Shown here: positions 1-14,700 of the stretch, piece after piece
How positions within the stretch are numbered: the stretch's first letter is position 1
How the letters are laid out: every line of letters begins with the position of its first letter
Translations under genes and position numbers: made by a program
The notes under the pieces: model-generated
What the model was told of the DNA's origin: nothing
The model's database searches: none
Seen by the model: the letters and a program-made list of their open reading frames with translations, nothing else
Assembly (NCBI RefSeq): GCF_954871325.1
Contig: NC_088778.1
Span: 13,091,882 to 13,155,881 of the forward strand
Direction of reading: 5' to 3'
Origin: Gordionus sp. m RMFG-2023
Taxonomy: Eukaryota; Nematomorpha; Gordioida; Chordodea; Parachordodidae
DNA length: 64,000 nucleotides

Positions 1-610
1 GGATCAGCTGGGCAATATAAAAACATAAATTTTTTTATAAATCTGTGTTATCATGAATCAGATTTTGGTGTAGCAGCTGAATGGCTTTTTTCAGCTCATC
101 CCATGGAAAAGGTCCATGTGACGGCCTTGGCGGAACATTAAAAAGATTAGCAGCACTTTCAAGCCTTCAGCGCATCAGTTCTGGACACATTTTAACGCCA
201 GTTGATTTATATCAATTTGCAAAACAAAACATGCCATCAGTAAATTTTACATATAAAACCAACGACAATCTGTCCCATTCCCCAGGAACTCGAGAAATAC
301 ATGCTGTATTTCATTTGAGTTTAAGTAAACTTAATGACAATTTTTGGTGGTTAGCCACAGTACTAAAAAAGAATGAAATTACTGAAGAGATATATATTTC
401 CTTTTTACATCCCCATGGACCATCACCATTCTTCTTTTACCCAACAATTGCGGAAAAGATATGGTTACCCATTAATAAATAATAACAATAGTCCTATTAC
501 AGTGACAGGACGTACATACAAATTATCGTCTCAAAAAATTCTATTAATAAGCACAAAATGGGATAAGATTAAAACAAGAGGTATTTATTTTTATATTGTT
601 TGTATATAAA
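1..610 (+). pseudogene. Partial ORF of an uncharacterised animal repeat family
   Basis: A 133-codon ORF (81-482) carries the motif SHGKGPCDGLGGTLKR, followed by LTPVDLYQFAK and later FLHPHGPS. From memory this motif belongs to an uncharacterised protein family present in many copies in invertebrate genomes. The similarity starts before the ATG: the segment DFGVAAEWLF, read in a different frame at about 62-95, is what the family has just upstream. It also continues after the stop in another frame (about 430-600, with TGRTYKLS). The reading frame is therefore broken at least twice, so this is a decayed copy or contains sequence errors. The 5' part lies outside the window. No domain of known function is visible; I do not know whether the family is a transposon or a host gene. 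Confidence 0.5.
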
Positions 611-2216
611 ATTTTAAAATATGTTTATTTTACAATATAGCGTCCTAATAAAATCTGTATGGGCTGTCTGCTTACATATTGCCCCAGGACATCATTCTTG
701 GTTATACTCAATTGATTTTTTAATTTTAATTACAATTTTATTCATATTCTTATTAAAAATTATATATTATAAAAAAAATTAATATAACGCCATCTATATT
801 GGATTTTTTTATTTATAAAAATTCAAATAAAATTAAAATTAAAAAAACAAAAATGGCTATTGAGATTTTTTATTAAATCGTTTAATATAAAGGTAATAAA
901 CATTTTTAGTGAATATTAACACCCAAAAAAAATCACTTCCTACCAATGTTAATTTTTTATTTTTACCGGAAATAAGAAAACATTTGAAATTTTTTAATTT
1001 TTTTTAATATTTTCCAACGTAAAATTTTAAGGGCTATAAAATGATATATAATTTGTAACTCTATCTTAATTATTTTATAAAATAACAAGATTTAATGAAA
1101 TTACGCACTTCGCGATTTTCGACTTTGAAGGCGTATATCTTTAGATCTGGTTGAACTAGCACTCTAAAATTTTGATTTTACTAACATTTAAAACATAAAT
1201 AACTAACATGCTAAGTTTCATTCATTTTGAGATGGTCGGCCGAATCGCTGGTCGATTTGCCCATATATTTAATTATTTTATTTTTCTTTAAGGGACCTTC
1301 GATTTTTTACAATATAGCAATTATTGATTGATACTATTCTTTCTTCACAATCTTTGTCTCTCCTAAAGCCCGTTTTAAATCATCTTGATAACTTATTTTA
1401 GTCTATGCTTGTTTCTAACATTCTCTTGTAACTAATAACTCTTTATCGAGGTAATTGACTATAACTGGTAATTGAATACGATTGCTTGTAAACGATATCG
1501 AAGAATTCTAGTTTCTTTTTCAACTTTTGTTTCTTATAGTCCTTCTTAAATTCTTTTGATAAATTAACCTAGTCTTTGCTTGTTTCTAACGGTCTCTTGT
1601 AATTAAGCACATTATCTCGGTAAACGAATGTCGATAATTTGTCTGCGATAAGATTGTTTTCACGAATTCTTGTTCCTATGATTGTCGATTTCCTTATCTT
1701 ACACTTAAGTGTTTCGGTAAACAATTGGCAATATTGGTAAGCGATTAACGATTGCAGCATGAACATCTTGACCATTTGTTCTATCTAGTCGCATGTTTTC
1801 AACGTTCTCTTGTAATTCATTAGTTCTTTTCATCTAATTCTTGTAACCGTATCAATCTTTTAGACTTTCGATTTTTCTACTAAGTTTACACTTACCGAGA
1901 TATCGACTTTGTCTTAAGGTCTCTTTATTGTCACTTGATATTTGTCTTAAGGCCTCAGGTAATGGCATCCTACTTCTACCTAAAATAATCTATTTAGCCC
2001 TTAACTTCTGAAATATTTTATCACTTTTTCTTAAAGCCATTAGCTGAAGTTAATTTAACATATAAAAATTTTTCCCTCTTTTTATAAATTACATAAATTT
2101 TACCGAGATCATAATTTCATAAACCATGGTTTTTTTAAAAGATCATGAGCTTCTTATAAATCACACGTGTTGTTATAATAGCATGAAAATGGAGAAAAAT
2201 TCAGCTTCTCTTATAG
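611..2216. other. AT-rich stretch without a gene
   Basis: Long A and T runs. No exon-like reading frame was recognised on either strand. The only structure seen is the degenerate tandem repeat at 1310-1960, listed separately. Confidence 0.5.
1310..1960. repeat. Degenerate tandem repeat, about 170-215 bp units
   Basis: The motif GTCTATGCTTGTTTCTAAC at 1401 recurs as GTCTTTGCTTGTTTCTAAC at 1572 and as a weaker copy near 1788. Each is followed by a similar TCTCTTGTAA segment. Spacing is 171 and about 216 bp. The 68-codon minus ORF at 1569-1775 lies inside it and has no recognisable product. Confidence 0.5.
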
Positions 2217-2224
2217 AGTGAAAA

Positions 2225-4223
2225 TAGGCCTGCGCGTCGATGTCTCAATCGACGAAGGCGTTATTTTTTAATTTTTTCATCGGCTTTCGACGGCGCGCCT
2301 ATTTCGGCGGCGGCCTCGATATTTATTACAAAAAATTTTTATTTAAATAAATCATGTATTTTTTAATGAATTTAATTTATATATCAAAGTATTACATTTT
2401 TTTATAATTTATGGGCTCTTTTCTAACACTAACATAGTTTAATCCATTTCTTAAATTATTTCCTGTCTCACTCCCTTTTAAATTTATGTATTTTCTAATT
2501 CTCAGAAATAAACTATGGAATTGCATTTTTACTCAGATCAGTCACATAAACAACACATATTAGTAATATTCTATTGATTTTTATTATAAAAAATTAAAAT
2601 ATAAATTTGGAATGCAAGCTAAATAATATAAAGTATGAAATATAATAAATCAGAATTCAGATTCAGAAAAATTATAATTGTCATGAATATAAATAGTATT
2701 TTATCATAATTCGTGGGACATAAAGAAGTCCTTTTTGCATTGAGTATTAATCCAGCAATGGAAAAAATTCTTTTGCGGGTATGCAAAGACCTTCCTAGCT
2801 AAATTAGCAAGCCTAAAAAATTCCTGTGACTTTTTCTTCCAAAAGGTTAAATGTGCATCCTCTTTTGGGATATTATGTTGGCTGAGCAAAATATGGCATT
2901 CTTGTTCTAGATTACTAATGTTGTTATAATCGTTGGTTGGAAGGGAATGTTTACGAACAATTTTATCTGTATAAGAACTGGATGCTTGCCCATTATCTTC
3001 ATGAATCTCATTCTGTGCATTTCTATCATGTTCTAAAAGTTTTAAATGTCTAATTAAAAATTGCAACGATGTCGTAAAATTTGAATAAATATTCTGAAAC
3101 AATTTTAAGATTTGAAATCTGGGATCAAACAGAATCGCTAATATCTAATGTTTAAAATATAATTTTATTAATAAAATATAAAATAACTTGAAGTTCAGTA
3201 ATGAGAAACCTATGGTAAAGCTTTTTTTATACTTCTTTTAAGTAAATAATATCTGAGCAACAGATCTATTGCTTAGTAGGGTTTCATTTCAACCTTAAGT
3301 TTAATGTCGATCCCTTTTGGGAGGAAAGAAATTCCATCAACTCTCTAAATACTGCGTAAAGCTCATTAATCCTATCCCATTCATTATTAAAGAGTTTTAA
3401 AGATTGTTTTCCTATTTTTAGAACATTATTTATAGGAATTTTGTTTACACTACGAACACTTCTAGCATAATTAATATGCTGTGACAGCTGGTAGGGCAAT
3501 TTAATTTTAAAGTTTTTGTATTAATTAGATTGGTTGGTACAATGTCATTTCTGGTATCCGATTCATCAGATATATCAAAATGGTCATCAAGTATGAATCA
3601 GATCCATCAATATCCAAGATATGACTGTTACATAAATTGACTGCAGACATTTACAATGCTTTTCCTCAATTTCACATTCCAAATCAGCTACTCTATATCT
3701 GAGGGCTGAAATAATTTCTCTAATGTTTTTAAAATATCAATAAAATGGATTATGTTTATCCGAATCCTAATATTTTTTCCCCAATTTTAAGCAAAGTTCA
3801 CAATAAATATAACCAGGAATTATTGTGCTTTTCTTATTTCCATTCTTCAAAAAAGATTTCCAAATTACCTCCAGACATAACTTGATTTATAATTAGTAGA
3901 GGGAGTTGTTATTTCAGAATTGTATATAGGGTAGTTTAAAACGTGCAAGTTCATAAAAATAATTAATATGTATTGTTTGTGGAAATGAAATACGATATAT
4001 GAATATATGTAAATGATATAAACTATTCTATTATATATAGCAATAGAATATAATTCATATATTAATTTTATTAATGTTAATCTTCAAATTTAAATAATAA
4101 TAATAATTTAATATATAAATATAATTAAACAGCATTCTAAAAATTATACACGCGGCGCCTCGGCTCGCACCGATGATCTCAATCGGCGGCTGTTCCGGCG
4201 TGAGCCGGTGGGGCACAGGTCTA
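2225..4223 (-). mobile_element. hAT DNA transposon, copy 1 of family A, degraded
   Basis: The ends are TAGGCCTGCGCG on the left and, read on the minus strand, TAGACCTGTGCC on the right. Both continue into GC-rich subterminal sequence with the word CTCAATCGRCG. The flanking 8-mers agtgaaaa (2217-2224) and agtgagat (4224-4231) match at 6 of 8 positions, as expected for an aged hAT target duplication. Minus-strand fragments of the transposase remain. The 132-codon ORF at 2704-3102 has FWKKKSQEFFRLANLARKVF, which resembles the hAT C-terminal dimerisation region, and a second fragment lies at 3284-3499. A second copy lies at 39685-41639. Neither copy can encode a whole transposase. Confidence 0.8.
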
Positions 4224-4231
4224 AGTGAGAT

Positions 4232-5718
4232 GCTCAACATGTTCAAGCAGCTATTCTATAAGGAATGGGGGTAATATGGATTGGGTCGGGCTACAATCTC
4301 TTTTAGAAAATCGATTTTCGATTTTAATGTTATCAAAATTTCCACCAAATAGTCTAAAATTCCTGAACCCTTTTTAGTTTCGACATAAATATTCTTAAAA
4401 TAAAATGGAGATAATGTACTTTTATAATTTTTGTTCACATTAATTAGCAACCCATAATTTAGCAATTTACTACATTTGAGTTAGCCATTTATAAAAGCCG
4501 ATTACAAAATACGTGTAAAAAAATAAATATCAAAAATTAATTTACTTATAAATAAATAAATTACAAAAATTGAGCCGACCCAGAGAGTCGACTAAGTGAG
4601 CCAACTAAGTAAGCCAACCAATAGTCGGCTCATACGGCTCCTTGATCGGCTTGAGTCGGAGCCGTTTTATAAGACTACGACTCGAGTTCCGAGTCGTAAG
4701 AACTCGACTATTTAACAACACTGGTTTTCTTACACCATTTTGAAATTTTTTAATATTACACGCGTTTTCTGAATTTTATTAGAGATTATTCTATCCAAAA
4801 ATCAATATTTCAGTATAACTTAATAAATAAAAGTATAATTCATTTTTTTTAAACTCATTTTGTGATAAATTATTACATAAAAATCTGGCAGAATTATTAA
4901 TATATTGACTGATTAATTATCGATCTCGACGATCAAGTTGACATAAAGTCCTCACATAAAGAGGGGTCATTTGGGAACAATATGAACATAGTAACAGATG
5001 AAATGGTGGCTTGAATCACTGCCAGAGCATTATAAAATGCAAATGAAGAACAACATATTATCTTTCAATCATTATAATAGGTTTCATTTAATTCATACCC
5101 GAATAAAAAGAATGATAGTAAAATTATTTTAAAAAACTTATATCAGCAACTTTTTATATATAAAAACTAATTTTAAAGATAATTAACCCTTTATAAATAA
5201 TATGTTGCATTGATTGTAGATTTTATAAATAATCTTGATTCATTAATAAAATTAATATATTCTGCATATGCATATAGCATATTTACAGATAAGAGAACAT
5301 TAAGAAAATAATAAAAAAAAAATAAGACTCACATTTTTCATTAAATATTTGGATCAGCTCAACTCAGGTTCCCTTTTTAGGGTTACAACTTATTTTATTG
5401 ACAAGAATTTTAAACTAAATTGCACAAGAGTGCAATAAATAAATTCTGTCAGAATATTTTCGTATAATTATTAATAATATAATACGAATTATTCGAATTG
5501 GGTATAAATAGAAAATTTTATTGTATATGAATAATGCTCGATTTGAATAGGTAATATGTAGTTATCATAAAGTGGAATAAAATGCCGGATATAATTCATC
5601 AAAAATGTCAATTTATGAAGGTTAATTTTCATTTTTGGGGTATCAAACAGTGGTATTAGTTAAAATTGAAAGTATAGTCCGATACCGAGAGGATGAGTAA
5701 AATTATAATTTAAAAAAC
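4232..5718. other. AT-rich stretch, possible NEMF 3' intron; one hAT-like end
   Basis: No exon was recognised. At 4560-4722 a GC-richer block of repeated agTCGGCTC-like words ends in caacactg. Read on the minus strand this is CAGTGTTGTTAAATAGTC, a typical hAT end, but no partner end was found. The remaining NEMF C-terminal exons should lie in this direction, but I could not find them. Confidence 0.4.
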
Positions 5719-5786
5719 TTGAATCTGTGAATCTATGTGAGTAATTATGCTCGAAATTTCGGTGTCTGGAAAGGTGGGCTGAATAT
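5719..5786 (-). CDS. NEMF: NEMF exon 13
   Basis: After a 90-bp intron. Encodes IQPT then [18 protein letters not shown], which resembles the YPDTTIDLSHLQ motif of the NEMF linker. Last exon I could recognise; a donor follows, so the gene continues. Confidence 0.72.
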
Positions 5787-8700
5787 CTGATATTTTATTT
5801 ATAAGAATATTATTAAAATAGAAATATAAAAAATCGCAAATATAATTTAAATGTATATTAGTTAGGCCTAAGAAACCTTCATCAACCTTGTCTCCGTTAT
5901 TTTCATCCTCATTTTCTTCGTTCTCGTCGGATGCTGAAGATTTAACTTCTAATTCCTGTTCTTCCCTATTTAAAATAGTAAATATTATCTTGATTATAGG
6001 TTATGACTGATCTTTAACCTTAAAGATGAAATTATTATCTACTTTAAAATATATAAAACTCTTATGATTTGAGCATAAATTTTTTTTTAAAGTAATCAAA
6101 GTTTGAATTTATATCAGGAATCTTCCAAAAAGTGCTGTATTTTAGAGAAACATGGGTACAAAAAAGTAATTTTTAAATTATCTAAAATACTTTCCGGAGG
6201 TTCTAAAACACCCGGGTTCTTATAACGAATATAAAAATAAGAAGGTAAAGAGAAATGAGCCTTTTTTAATCCTAAATGAAACAAGTGGGTACCAATAAGC
6301 AAAACATTGTTTAATTTTAACCAAACCGAAACGAAGGTGAACAAAAATAATTTCCCTTTTTCCAGATTTGCATATTATTTTTATTATTTTAAAAAATATT
6401 TAAAAACTCTTTAGCTCCTTCTTTATCGTCAAGGTTGCTTGATTCGTTTTCATTCTTACTCAGGGCTTTTTTTTTATGATTTTCTGTTGATATTTCGTCC
6501 AACTTAAACATTATACCAAAGCCCATTATCATGGTTAAGGGTGGTAAAAAGTTTTTCTTGCCTTTTTTTAAAAAATAAAAATTGTTTAGATCAAAATTTT
6601 GCTATGATATTGCTTCGAGACAAAAAGACTATCAAATATATAAAATTATTTTTCCGGTGAGTAAATTAAATTGGTGGTTTTGTTTTACATTAATTTATTT
6701 TTAAATAATAATTTTAAAAAAAACAAAATTAAATTTTAAAATTTGTTAAACACAGATATAATTCAGGCTAAAATTTTAGGGTAATAAAATATAGCGTCGG
6801 ACATTATAGGTTTTTAAAACGTATTTTTGATAACATACTAGATATTCTTGAATGGCAGCTGTGGCTTTAAGGATTACACACATTGTTAAGTCCCAGCCAT
6901 TCTTAAATCCCCAGCAGGATCAGTTTTTTCTAAAACTAACCGCTTGGACGAGAATATGATAAGGTTAAAAGGTTGCCATATAAGAGTAGGGGTTAATAAA
7001 ATATATAAAAAAATGGTTTAATAAAATTTGATCATTGTTTAGTAAATTGCTATAAGTTGAACACCAACGCTATAATATTATTACCCAAATTTTAATGGTT
7101 AATTGTAGGGTATATGCGTATAGTATTTCAATGTTAACACATATATATATATATAAAGAAATTAGGAAAGTAAATTGAAAATAGGGAAAAAATATTCTTA
7201 AAAAACCTCGAATCATAAAGCTCCCGGTAGTCAAGTATTCGCCGGTTGGAGCTGTTTTGGACACCTGATAATTATAGACCCACCAAACGGATACCGTTAT
7301 TTTGGCCTCCCAGGCCGAACTGTAGCAGAGGGCCATAGTCCCGGCTTCATTAAGAGTTTTAGGTGGGATTTGGCTGTCTTTTTATACCAAATTAAATATA
7401 TTAAAATTTGCTAATTCAACGTGATTATATGTAAATAAATATGAGGACTGCGTTTAAATATATTTACTAGGATTTTTTTATAGAATATCATAAAAATCAT
7501 CAAAAAAGGATAAACTCTTGTCAAGTAATAGACTGAAAGATATGATATAACTACCAAATTTCTTTCTTTCCAAATACCTATATCTAGTTCTGAATATTTG
7601 AATCTTGAAAGAATAGGATTACTTATTTAGTAATTATAACAACATTACTTTCATCAATATTTTTTATGATAACACTAGAGGCGCCGTGAATATCAGCGTG
7701 CACGTATAGGTCACCCGGATTTAAATGCCTTTTCACGAGTAATTCATTTTGTTGCTGGTCACGACCCGCAATTACCAAGTAGTTATCGGAACTAATGAAC
7801 CAAAAAAACTTTTCGAACCTATAAAATATTGATTTTTTTATCAAAAATTTCAAAATTTAGACACTTATTTGTATTTGTTAAATTTAACGTTAACTAATTC
7901 AAAAAATTTCCTATTTATATGGGGTCCTTTTAAAAAAAATCAAATATAAGGGAATTTGATAACAAATTTTAAATTATTTTGAAATCAGTCGACTGAAACC
8001 GTTTTGTTAGTATATTAGTAAATTCCATGGTAAATCAATATGAATTTCAACCCGACCCCATTAGAATTTTCTAAAAATTTTACTAGTTTGGGTCCGGCCG
8101 GGCCCTAAACCCGGGTACACAGGCCGGCCTCCATTTTAATTTTTTAATATACCCGGGCCGGGCCTAAAGATTTTTTAAAAAAATACCCGGGTCGGCCCGT
8201 GTATTTCGAAACCAAATATTTTAAATCGCCATTATTAGATATAAAAATTTAATATATTTTTAAAAAATCCAAGCCGGGCCTGAAAATATAAAATCTGGGC
8301 TAGAGGCCGTGCAAATGATACATATGCAGGTCTCTGATTATAACTATGAAAAATATGGAATTTCCTAATTTTTTAAGAAAAAAGTCTTATATTTTATTTT
8401 TTCCTTTTCACATTTCAATTTTTTCTTATATTTTAATTTAATAGATTAGCATAAGCATGGATATTTTTATTTCATTATCATTATCTGATTCTGAATATTC
8501 AAATCAGATGAATTAACATTACCATAGCCCAAATATGATAAATATTTCAAAGTAACATATTGAAGTAACTAATTCAATACTTACCAAATGTAAAATGTGC
8601 CCAAAAAGTATTATATCAGTTTCAAAATCTTCAAGTTCCAATTTAAAACGAAATTTGATTATGATAATAATTTTATTTTATATAATATAACTAAGTAAAA

Positions 8701-11700
8701 TCATTAAATTTGAAGAAAAAATGCATTTAAGGTTATTTGACCCCAACAATAACGATAGTTATTTTAAAATTAAAAAAATTAGTGGCCTAAATTATCAACT
8801 ATTGATAAGAGCATTATTCAATGGGATTAAAAAGTTTTAAACCTATCATTATCAAATTAATTACATATATTTTTTTTAAAGATTTGAACATATATATGAA
8901 GATCAATGTTCTTTCGGCATCCAATATTCAAGCTTCAATGGCCATGGATAAAACTTCCATAGAACAAACCTATAAAAAATTAATTTATAGCGTTATTGAA
9001 AAAATGCATTGAAAACCCTAGAAATGATAATGCAAGGTTAATTTCGAGATATCCTTTTTATGACGAGTAAGTAAATGATGGATTGGAGGAGGATAACTTA
9101 TCTCAATTTTTTGAAGCAAAGTACAAAACAATTGTTTTTAATAAATTCTTCATGTTAAAAGAGTTGCTTATTAAGTATATTACCGCAATCCCCTCAATTG
9201 CCCCTATTAACTGCCAAGTGTTCCTGTATATCTGATGAAAATTTTGAAAAATAATTGTTATAAAACAATAACAATAATTTACGATAAAATATGCAGTATC
9301 ATAGTAAAAAATTAACTGCTTCACATTATCACATTTCCTTCAACATCCAATGCTGATCTTGAACATCTAAATGATTCATTACGATTAATGGGCGAAACAT
9401 TAATTAGGAAGAAGCGCTTGAAAAAAAGATATCCTATTGAAAAAAGTTGAAAACCCAGGAAAATTAAGAAAGTTGTTTTGAAAATTTCTTAGGTAATTAT
9501 GATATAAACGGTGAATTTTAAATCATTAAGTAATTGAAAAATAAACTTGAAGCACAATACATTCTCGAAATGAAAAAATTGAGATATTGGCAATTTTACC
9601 ATTATTGGATCCTAAAAACGAAGAATTTTCTAAGACTAAATTCATAGCAAGGATAGCAAAAGAATTGGTCAAGGAAAAAGATATTTTATCCAATCCTAAT
9701 ATTATGAATCCTAGTTTCGATATTATATTATAGATTGGGAGATTATATAATCCGATTAAACAGTGGTATAATGCCTGATAAAGGTTAAAGGAGAGAAGTG
9801 CCAATTGAAGAAAAGACTAATTTTATGCATACTTAAGAGATTATATTCTAATTTTAAAGAAACTCATATTAACATAAAAGTAAGCTTTAATAAATTTAAA
9901 TATTCTAGACCAAATTTTATTTATTTTAAGAGAAAATGATTGGTTTTCTTAAATCCAAATTTATGAAAAATGTTATTTTCCTAATGGTGCAATAATTCAC
10001 TATCAGAATTTTAAAAAATCATAATCTAAGCCATCATGAAATTGATTTTGGAATCAAATCGGAATGTTCTTCGTAATAGTTCATGGCAATCATTGCTAAA
10101 AGGTTGGCAGTGAGCTAACCTAGCATCCATATATGAATCAATTATAAAACACCTTAGATTTTTTAATTTTTGTAAAGCAGATATCACTGGAATTAAATTG
10201 CATATTGATGATAAATATGAAAAATATCTTGTTTCAAAGGGCAAACCGATTCTCGGAATACAAAGGTTTCATGCCTTTATGCAGGTAAATTAAATTAAAG
10301 TTATATTATATTCATATTGTTAAAATGATTCAATTTATTTGTCTTTAATAAGATTTTAATCAAATGAGAGAAATTTAATTAAACAAATAATTAACCAAAG
10401 CCCACCCCCCAAAAAAAAAACTTTTCCAGATCTTAAATAACTATTCTTTTAAAAAACATAAAATATTTGACTTATATTACAATTATTGATTCTTCTTCTC
10501 CGATTAATGGCGATTTCCATGTTTACCTAGTTTGGTTAGTTTTCCTTCTGATTTTTCTTTTCCATTTTTGACGGTCCTGAGCATCAATATAAGATTCATT
10601 TTTCTCATATCCGCCGCTATCACCTTTATCCATGTCATCTTGGGCATTCCTGTAGGTCTTGATCCTCCTACTTTCATCAAGGTGCATCTCTTTATCCAGT
10701 CATCCTTTGTCTAATGTTCCACATGCCCAAACAATCTTAGTCTATTTCGTCGCTAACACTCCAATCACTTCTATACCCATTCTTGCTCGCTTGCTAGATT
10801 TTCTCTCACTCAGAGATACCCTCACATCCATTTAATCATCCTCATCTCTGTTCTTTTCAATTTGGCTTTGTGGGCCGTTTTCATTGCCCATGTTTCGTCG
10901 CCATAAACTAAAACTAAAACTCCTCACACAGCTCATGTAAACTTTCCATTTTAACTTTGGAGAAATGTTTTTCTGAACTTCTCCCGTACTTGTCTGACCC
11001 TTGCAACAAGAGCCGAATCAACACCACCATCTGCATTTAGCATATCACCCAAATAGAAAAACTTTTCCACTTTTCCCAGTGTTAACCCATTATCAATATC
11101 CAAACCACCATTTACTACGTTATCAGTATTATGTATCCCTTTTATGCATGTTCTACAAATAAAGGTCATTTTTGCTAAAATTAGACTTCCCGCTACATCT
11201 TTTATGCACTCATTTCTGGCATCTGGTGCATTGGCTTGTATTTCTAGCGACTCCTTTCCCACATACACAACAAAACTAATTAGTGGATCCCTCGATCTTC
11301 AGATTATCCCCATCAATCATTATCTGTGTTTTTACAATTCATTTACAAACCCTCTGCTTCCATAGTCATCTTCCATTTACTAATTTTATCCCTCCATTCT
11401 TCCTGTTTGCCATTAATACAAGGTCATCTGCATATAATGGCTCCCAGGGAAGTCCTTTGGGCATTTCTCTAGCCGCCACATCCATTACATTACTAAGATA
11501 AATAATAATGTACTCAGCAAGGATCCTTGGATGCCTTACCTCTCTTCAAAACTTTCACTATCTCCATAATCCTTCCGTACCGCAGTTTGTGCTACAACAT
11601 ACATTGCCTTCACTGCCATAACCAACCATTCTTCCACATCTGATTTTCTCAAGGCCCATCTAGTATCCTCATGCGGCACCCTGTCAAATGCCTTCTCTAA

Positions 11701-14700
11701 ATCAACATACGCATAATACAGTTCCTTTTCCTTTGCAAGAGACTTCTCCTGTTTGTCTCACCACAATAAATGGATCTGTCGTGCCTTACCCGGGTGTAAA
11801 ACCAAACTGCAATATATCAATTTTCGTTTGATTCCTTATTCGCTTCTCTAACACCCTCTCAAATACTTCCATAATATGTTCCAAAAGTTTAATAGCTCTA
11901 TAAGACCCACAAACTAAAGGATCACCTTTCCCCTTGTATACTGGAATAATGATACTTCTTCGCCAATCTTCGGGAATAGTTCCTTCTGTGACAATCAGAT
12001 TGGCTAAATTCATTAGCCATTTAATCCCTAAGTCATCAGAACCTATAAACATTTCTGATACCACTCTCGTTAACCCGTTCATCTTTTTCAATGCTCTCTT
12101 AAGTTCGTCCTTGCCAAATTTACAACCTGGATCTTCTACCTTTGCACAACTAACATCATTATCCTATTCATTCTCTTCGTTCAAAAGTCCTTCCATGCAG
12201 ATGTTCCAGATGTTTTTGATATCCCTACTATCAATTACCATTTTTCCTGCCATATTTTTCAAATATTTAACAACTACCACCCGCCTTTTTTTTACCATTT
12301 TTTGAAACACCTCCGTTTCTCGTCCACAACTCTAGCTACCTCCGTATTCCACTAGCATGTCTCGTCTAGGCGGCCCTTTTGTTTATCCACATACCTCCTC
12401 GGTTGTCCTCGCCCAGACTTTCTTCATGGCTTCATACTTGTCATTTACCCCAAATGCTTGTGCCAACTCCGCCTCTCTTATCGCATATCTCATATTGAAT
12501 TGACGTCTACATTCTCCTCCTTCAATTTCCAAACCTTCAGCCTTGGCACAAACTTTCTTTTAGTGATCCTGGCGCCTTTAAAAGCGACATCTCATACAAC
12601 AAATAGGTGCTAATCAATATATTCCTCACCCGCTATCAGTTTCATATTTTTTACTATGCTCCTACACATCTCCTTACTAACAAATAATCCGCCGCACTTT
12701 TAGCACTAATCGACTTGTAAATCACCAGCTTTTTTGATTCTTTCTTAAACATTGTATTACAAACAATCATATCCATAGCATCACCAGAATCCAAAATTCT
12801 TTTCCCTTCCGGATTTCTAATGCCGTAACTAAATCTTCCATGTACTCCCTCATAATCCTCACTAATCGCTTCCACATGTCCATTCAGATCACCAGCCAGC
12901 CCCTCTTCATTTGTTCATCTTGATGTCACCTCCAATAGACTGTCCCAAAATGTAACAATCTCTTCTTACTTCTTCCAATCAGAGGAACATATGCTGAAAT
13001 AATATTGCATAGCTTTCTACCAAAAATTATCTTGATAATCATTGTCTGTTTATCTAGTCTTCTTATTTCGATTACTCTGTCCACTATTTTTCTGCAACCA
13101 ATAGGGCAATGCCAGTTTTACCATCATTACTTCCTAGCAGAAAAATTTAAACTTTTCACTTGTCCTGCCAATCATTCTAGCACCATTACCTTTCCATCTG
13201 GTCTCTTGTAAGCAACACACATCTAACTTCTATGCAGTGCATCGACTACTTCTTCCGGTCTTCCCGTCATGCTCCCAACATTCTATGTAGTAACTCTTAC
13301 TCCCTTGTAAACAGGTTTCTCCACTTATTATCAGGTCGTTTGTAGCCGTAATATGTTTCATTTTCATGAATCGTGGTTCCATCAGGTTTCTTATTCTTTT
13401 TTTTGCTATAGACGGATGAGGTGGCCCACGGAGTACTTTAGGTTGTACCCGGCCCATGCTTTGTTGTAATCATTAGGAAATTTTGGAGGAAGGTTTTTAC
13501 AATCGGATGCTCTTCCTGACATCAACCCTTTTAGGTGGCTTTTATACCCCGTCGAGGAGACGGTGATTCTATTCTAGACCCAGAGCCGCCAAAAGGCGTT
13601 GCCACTCCCCCGCTATGATGAGGCTAAAGTTAGGATTTAATTAATATCAAAATATTATAAAGAATATTTGCAATAGAATCATGTTTAAAAGCCATATCTC
13701 CTAAACTTGTCAACTTGAAAATTTGAACATTTATTAATTAATCCTATATCTATATATATATATAACAGTTTGAGAGAAAAAATCTGATTTGATTTTTAAT
13801 CATTTTCGGTTTAGGGCATTTAAAATTCAACAATACTTGTAAAGAAATTTAAATGAAGTTTCTAGCTTAAAAATATCCAAAGATATTATTAAATTAAAAA
13901 GGGTGCACTCCTTTTTGCCCCAAGTGCTCTATTTTTCGAAATTTCGAAGCCCATATCTCAGACGCTGTTTGGAGTTGGAAGCTAAAATTTTACCTTTGTA
14001 TTAGTTATAATATATGCAAAAAATTTTAGAAAAATCTGAAGGAGCTGGGTTGAAAAGCGAGTTTTTTTGTTAATTTGTTGAGACCAATCGATTTCAACAT
14101 AAAACAATTTAATATTACTAGTTGAAAAGTGTCCAAGCAATTTGTAAAAGTTTAACAACTCCTTTTTTACCGTTTTGATTTACCATTTCTTGATAAAAAC
14201 TTTATTAATAATTTTATATTTAAAAAAAATACTCTAATAAAACCCTTTTTTTTAATAATCAATTCAATCTAATCCAAAAAAATATTTTATTCAATTTTAT
14301 AAAACCAATAAATTTTGCGGGCCTTATTGATATTGATCTGAGTTCTATAGTCGCTAAGCAATTGTCTTGTTTTGCGATGGGCCGATTTGAGGGCCTTACC
14401 GCTACTTTCTATTGTTTTTGCTTCTTTGACGGAGGCTTTTTTCTTGTTATCGTAATAGGCGACGGCGTTTTCATAAGCGGATGAAAGGGATAAATCTATA
14501 GCTACATCCTTCCCTTTCGATGAGTTAAAATTTTTGTTGACATCCTTGACATTAACATCGTGGATATTTTGGGGTGGGAAGGAATCGACGAATGGATCGC
14601 TTATTATGCATGAATGAATATATATTGGATAATCATCAAAAAAGTCCTAGAAATTAATTTCGAAAATGAATTGGAGTGGCATGTTTAGGCATGGTTTCAG

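Larger units (their letters stand above)
7819..14305. other. NEMF intron 8 (6487 bp), element-rich
   Basis: Holds a CG-rich MITE near 8090-8336, decayed plus-strand reading frames at 8821-9790, and the long minus-strand RTE LINE at 10530-13620. The LINE lies in the same orientation as the gene. Nothing else was recognised in the rest. Confidence 0.7.

Noticed and set aside
4055-4246. 63-codon minus ORF with PVPHRLTPEQPPIEIIGA
   Set aside because: Covers the GC-rich right end of the family A hAT; the equivalent frame in the second copy is different and broken.
6114-6344. 76-codon minus ORF as a NEMF exon
   Set aside because: It lies in the intron between the phase-matched exons 11 and 12 and has no similarity to NEMF.
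10532-10714. Plus-strand 60-codon ORF
   Set aside because: The minus strand reads [19 protein letters not shown], the conserved tail of the RTE protein, so the plus ORF is a shadow.
13230-13457. Separate gene from the 75-codon minus ORF
   Set aside because: It is the 5' end and endonuclease start of the RTE LINE (the [11 protein letters not shown] segment), not a host gene.
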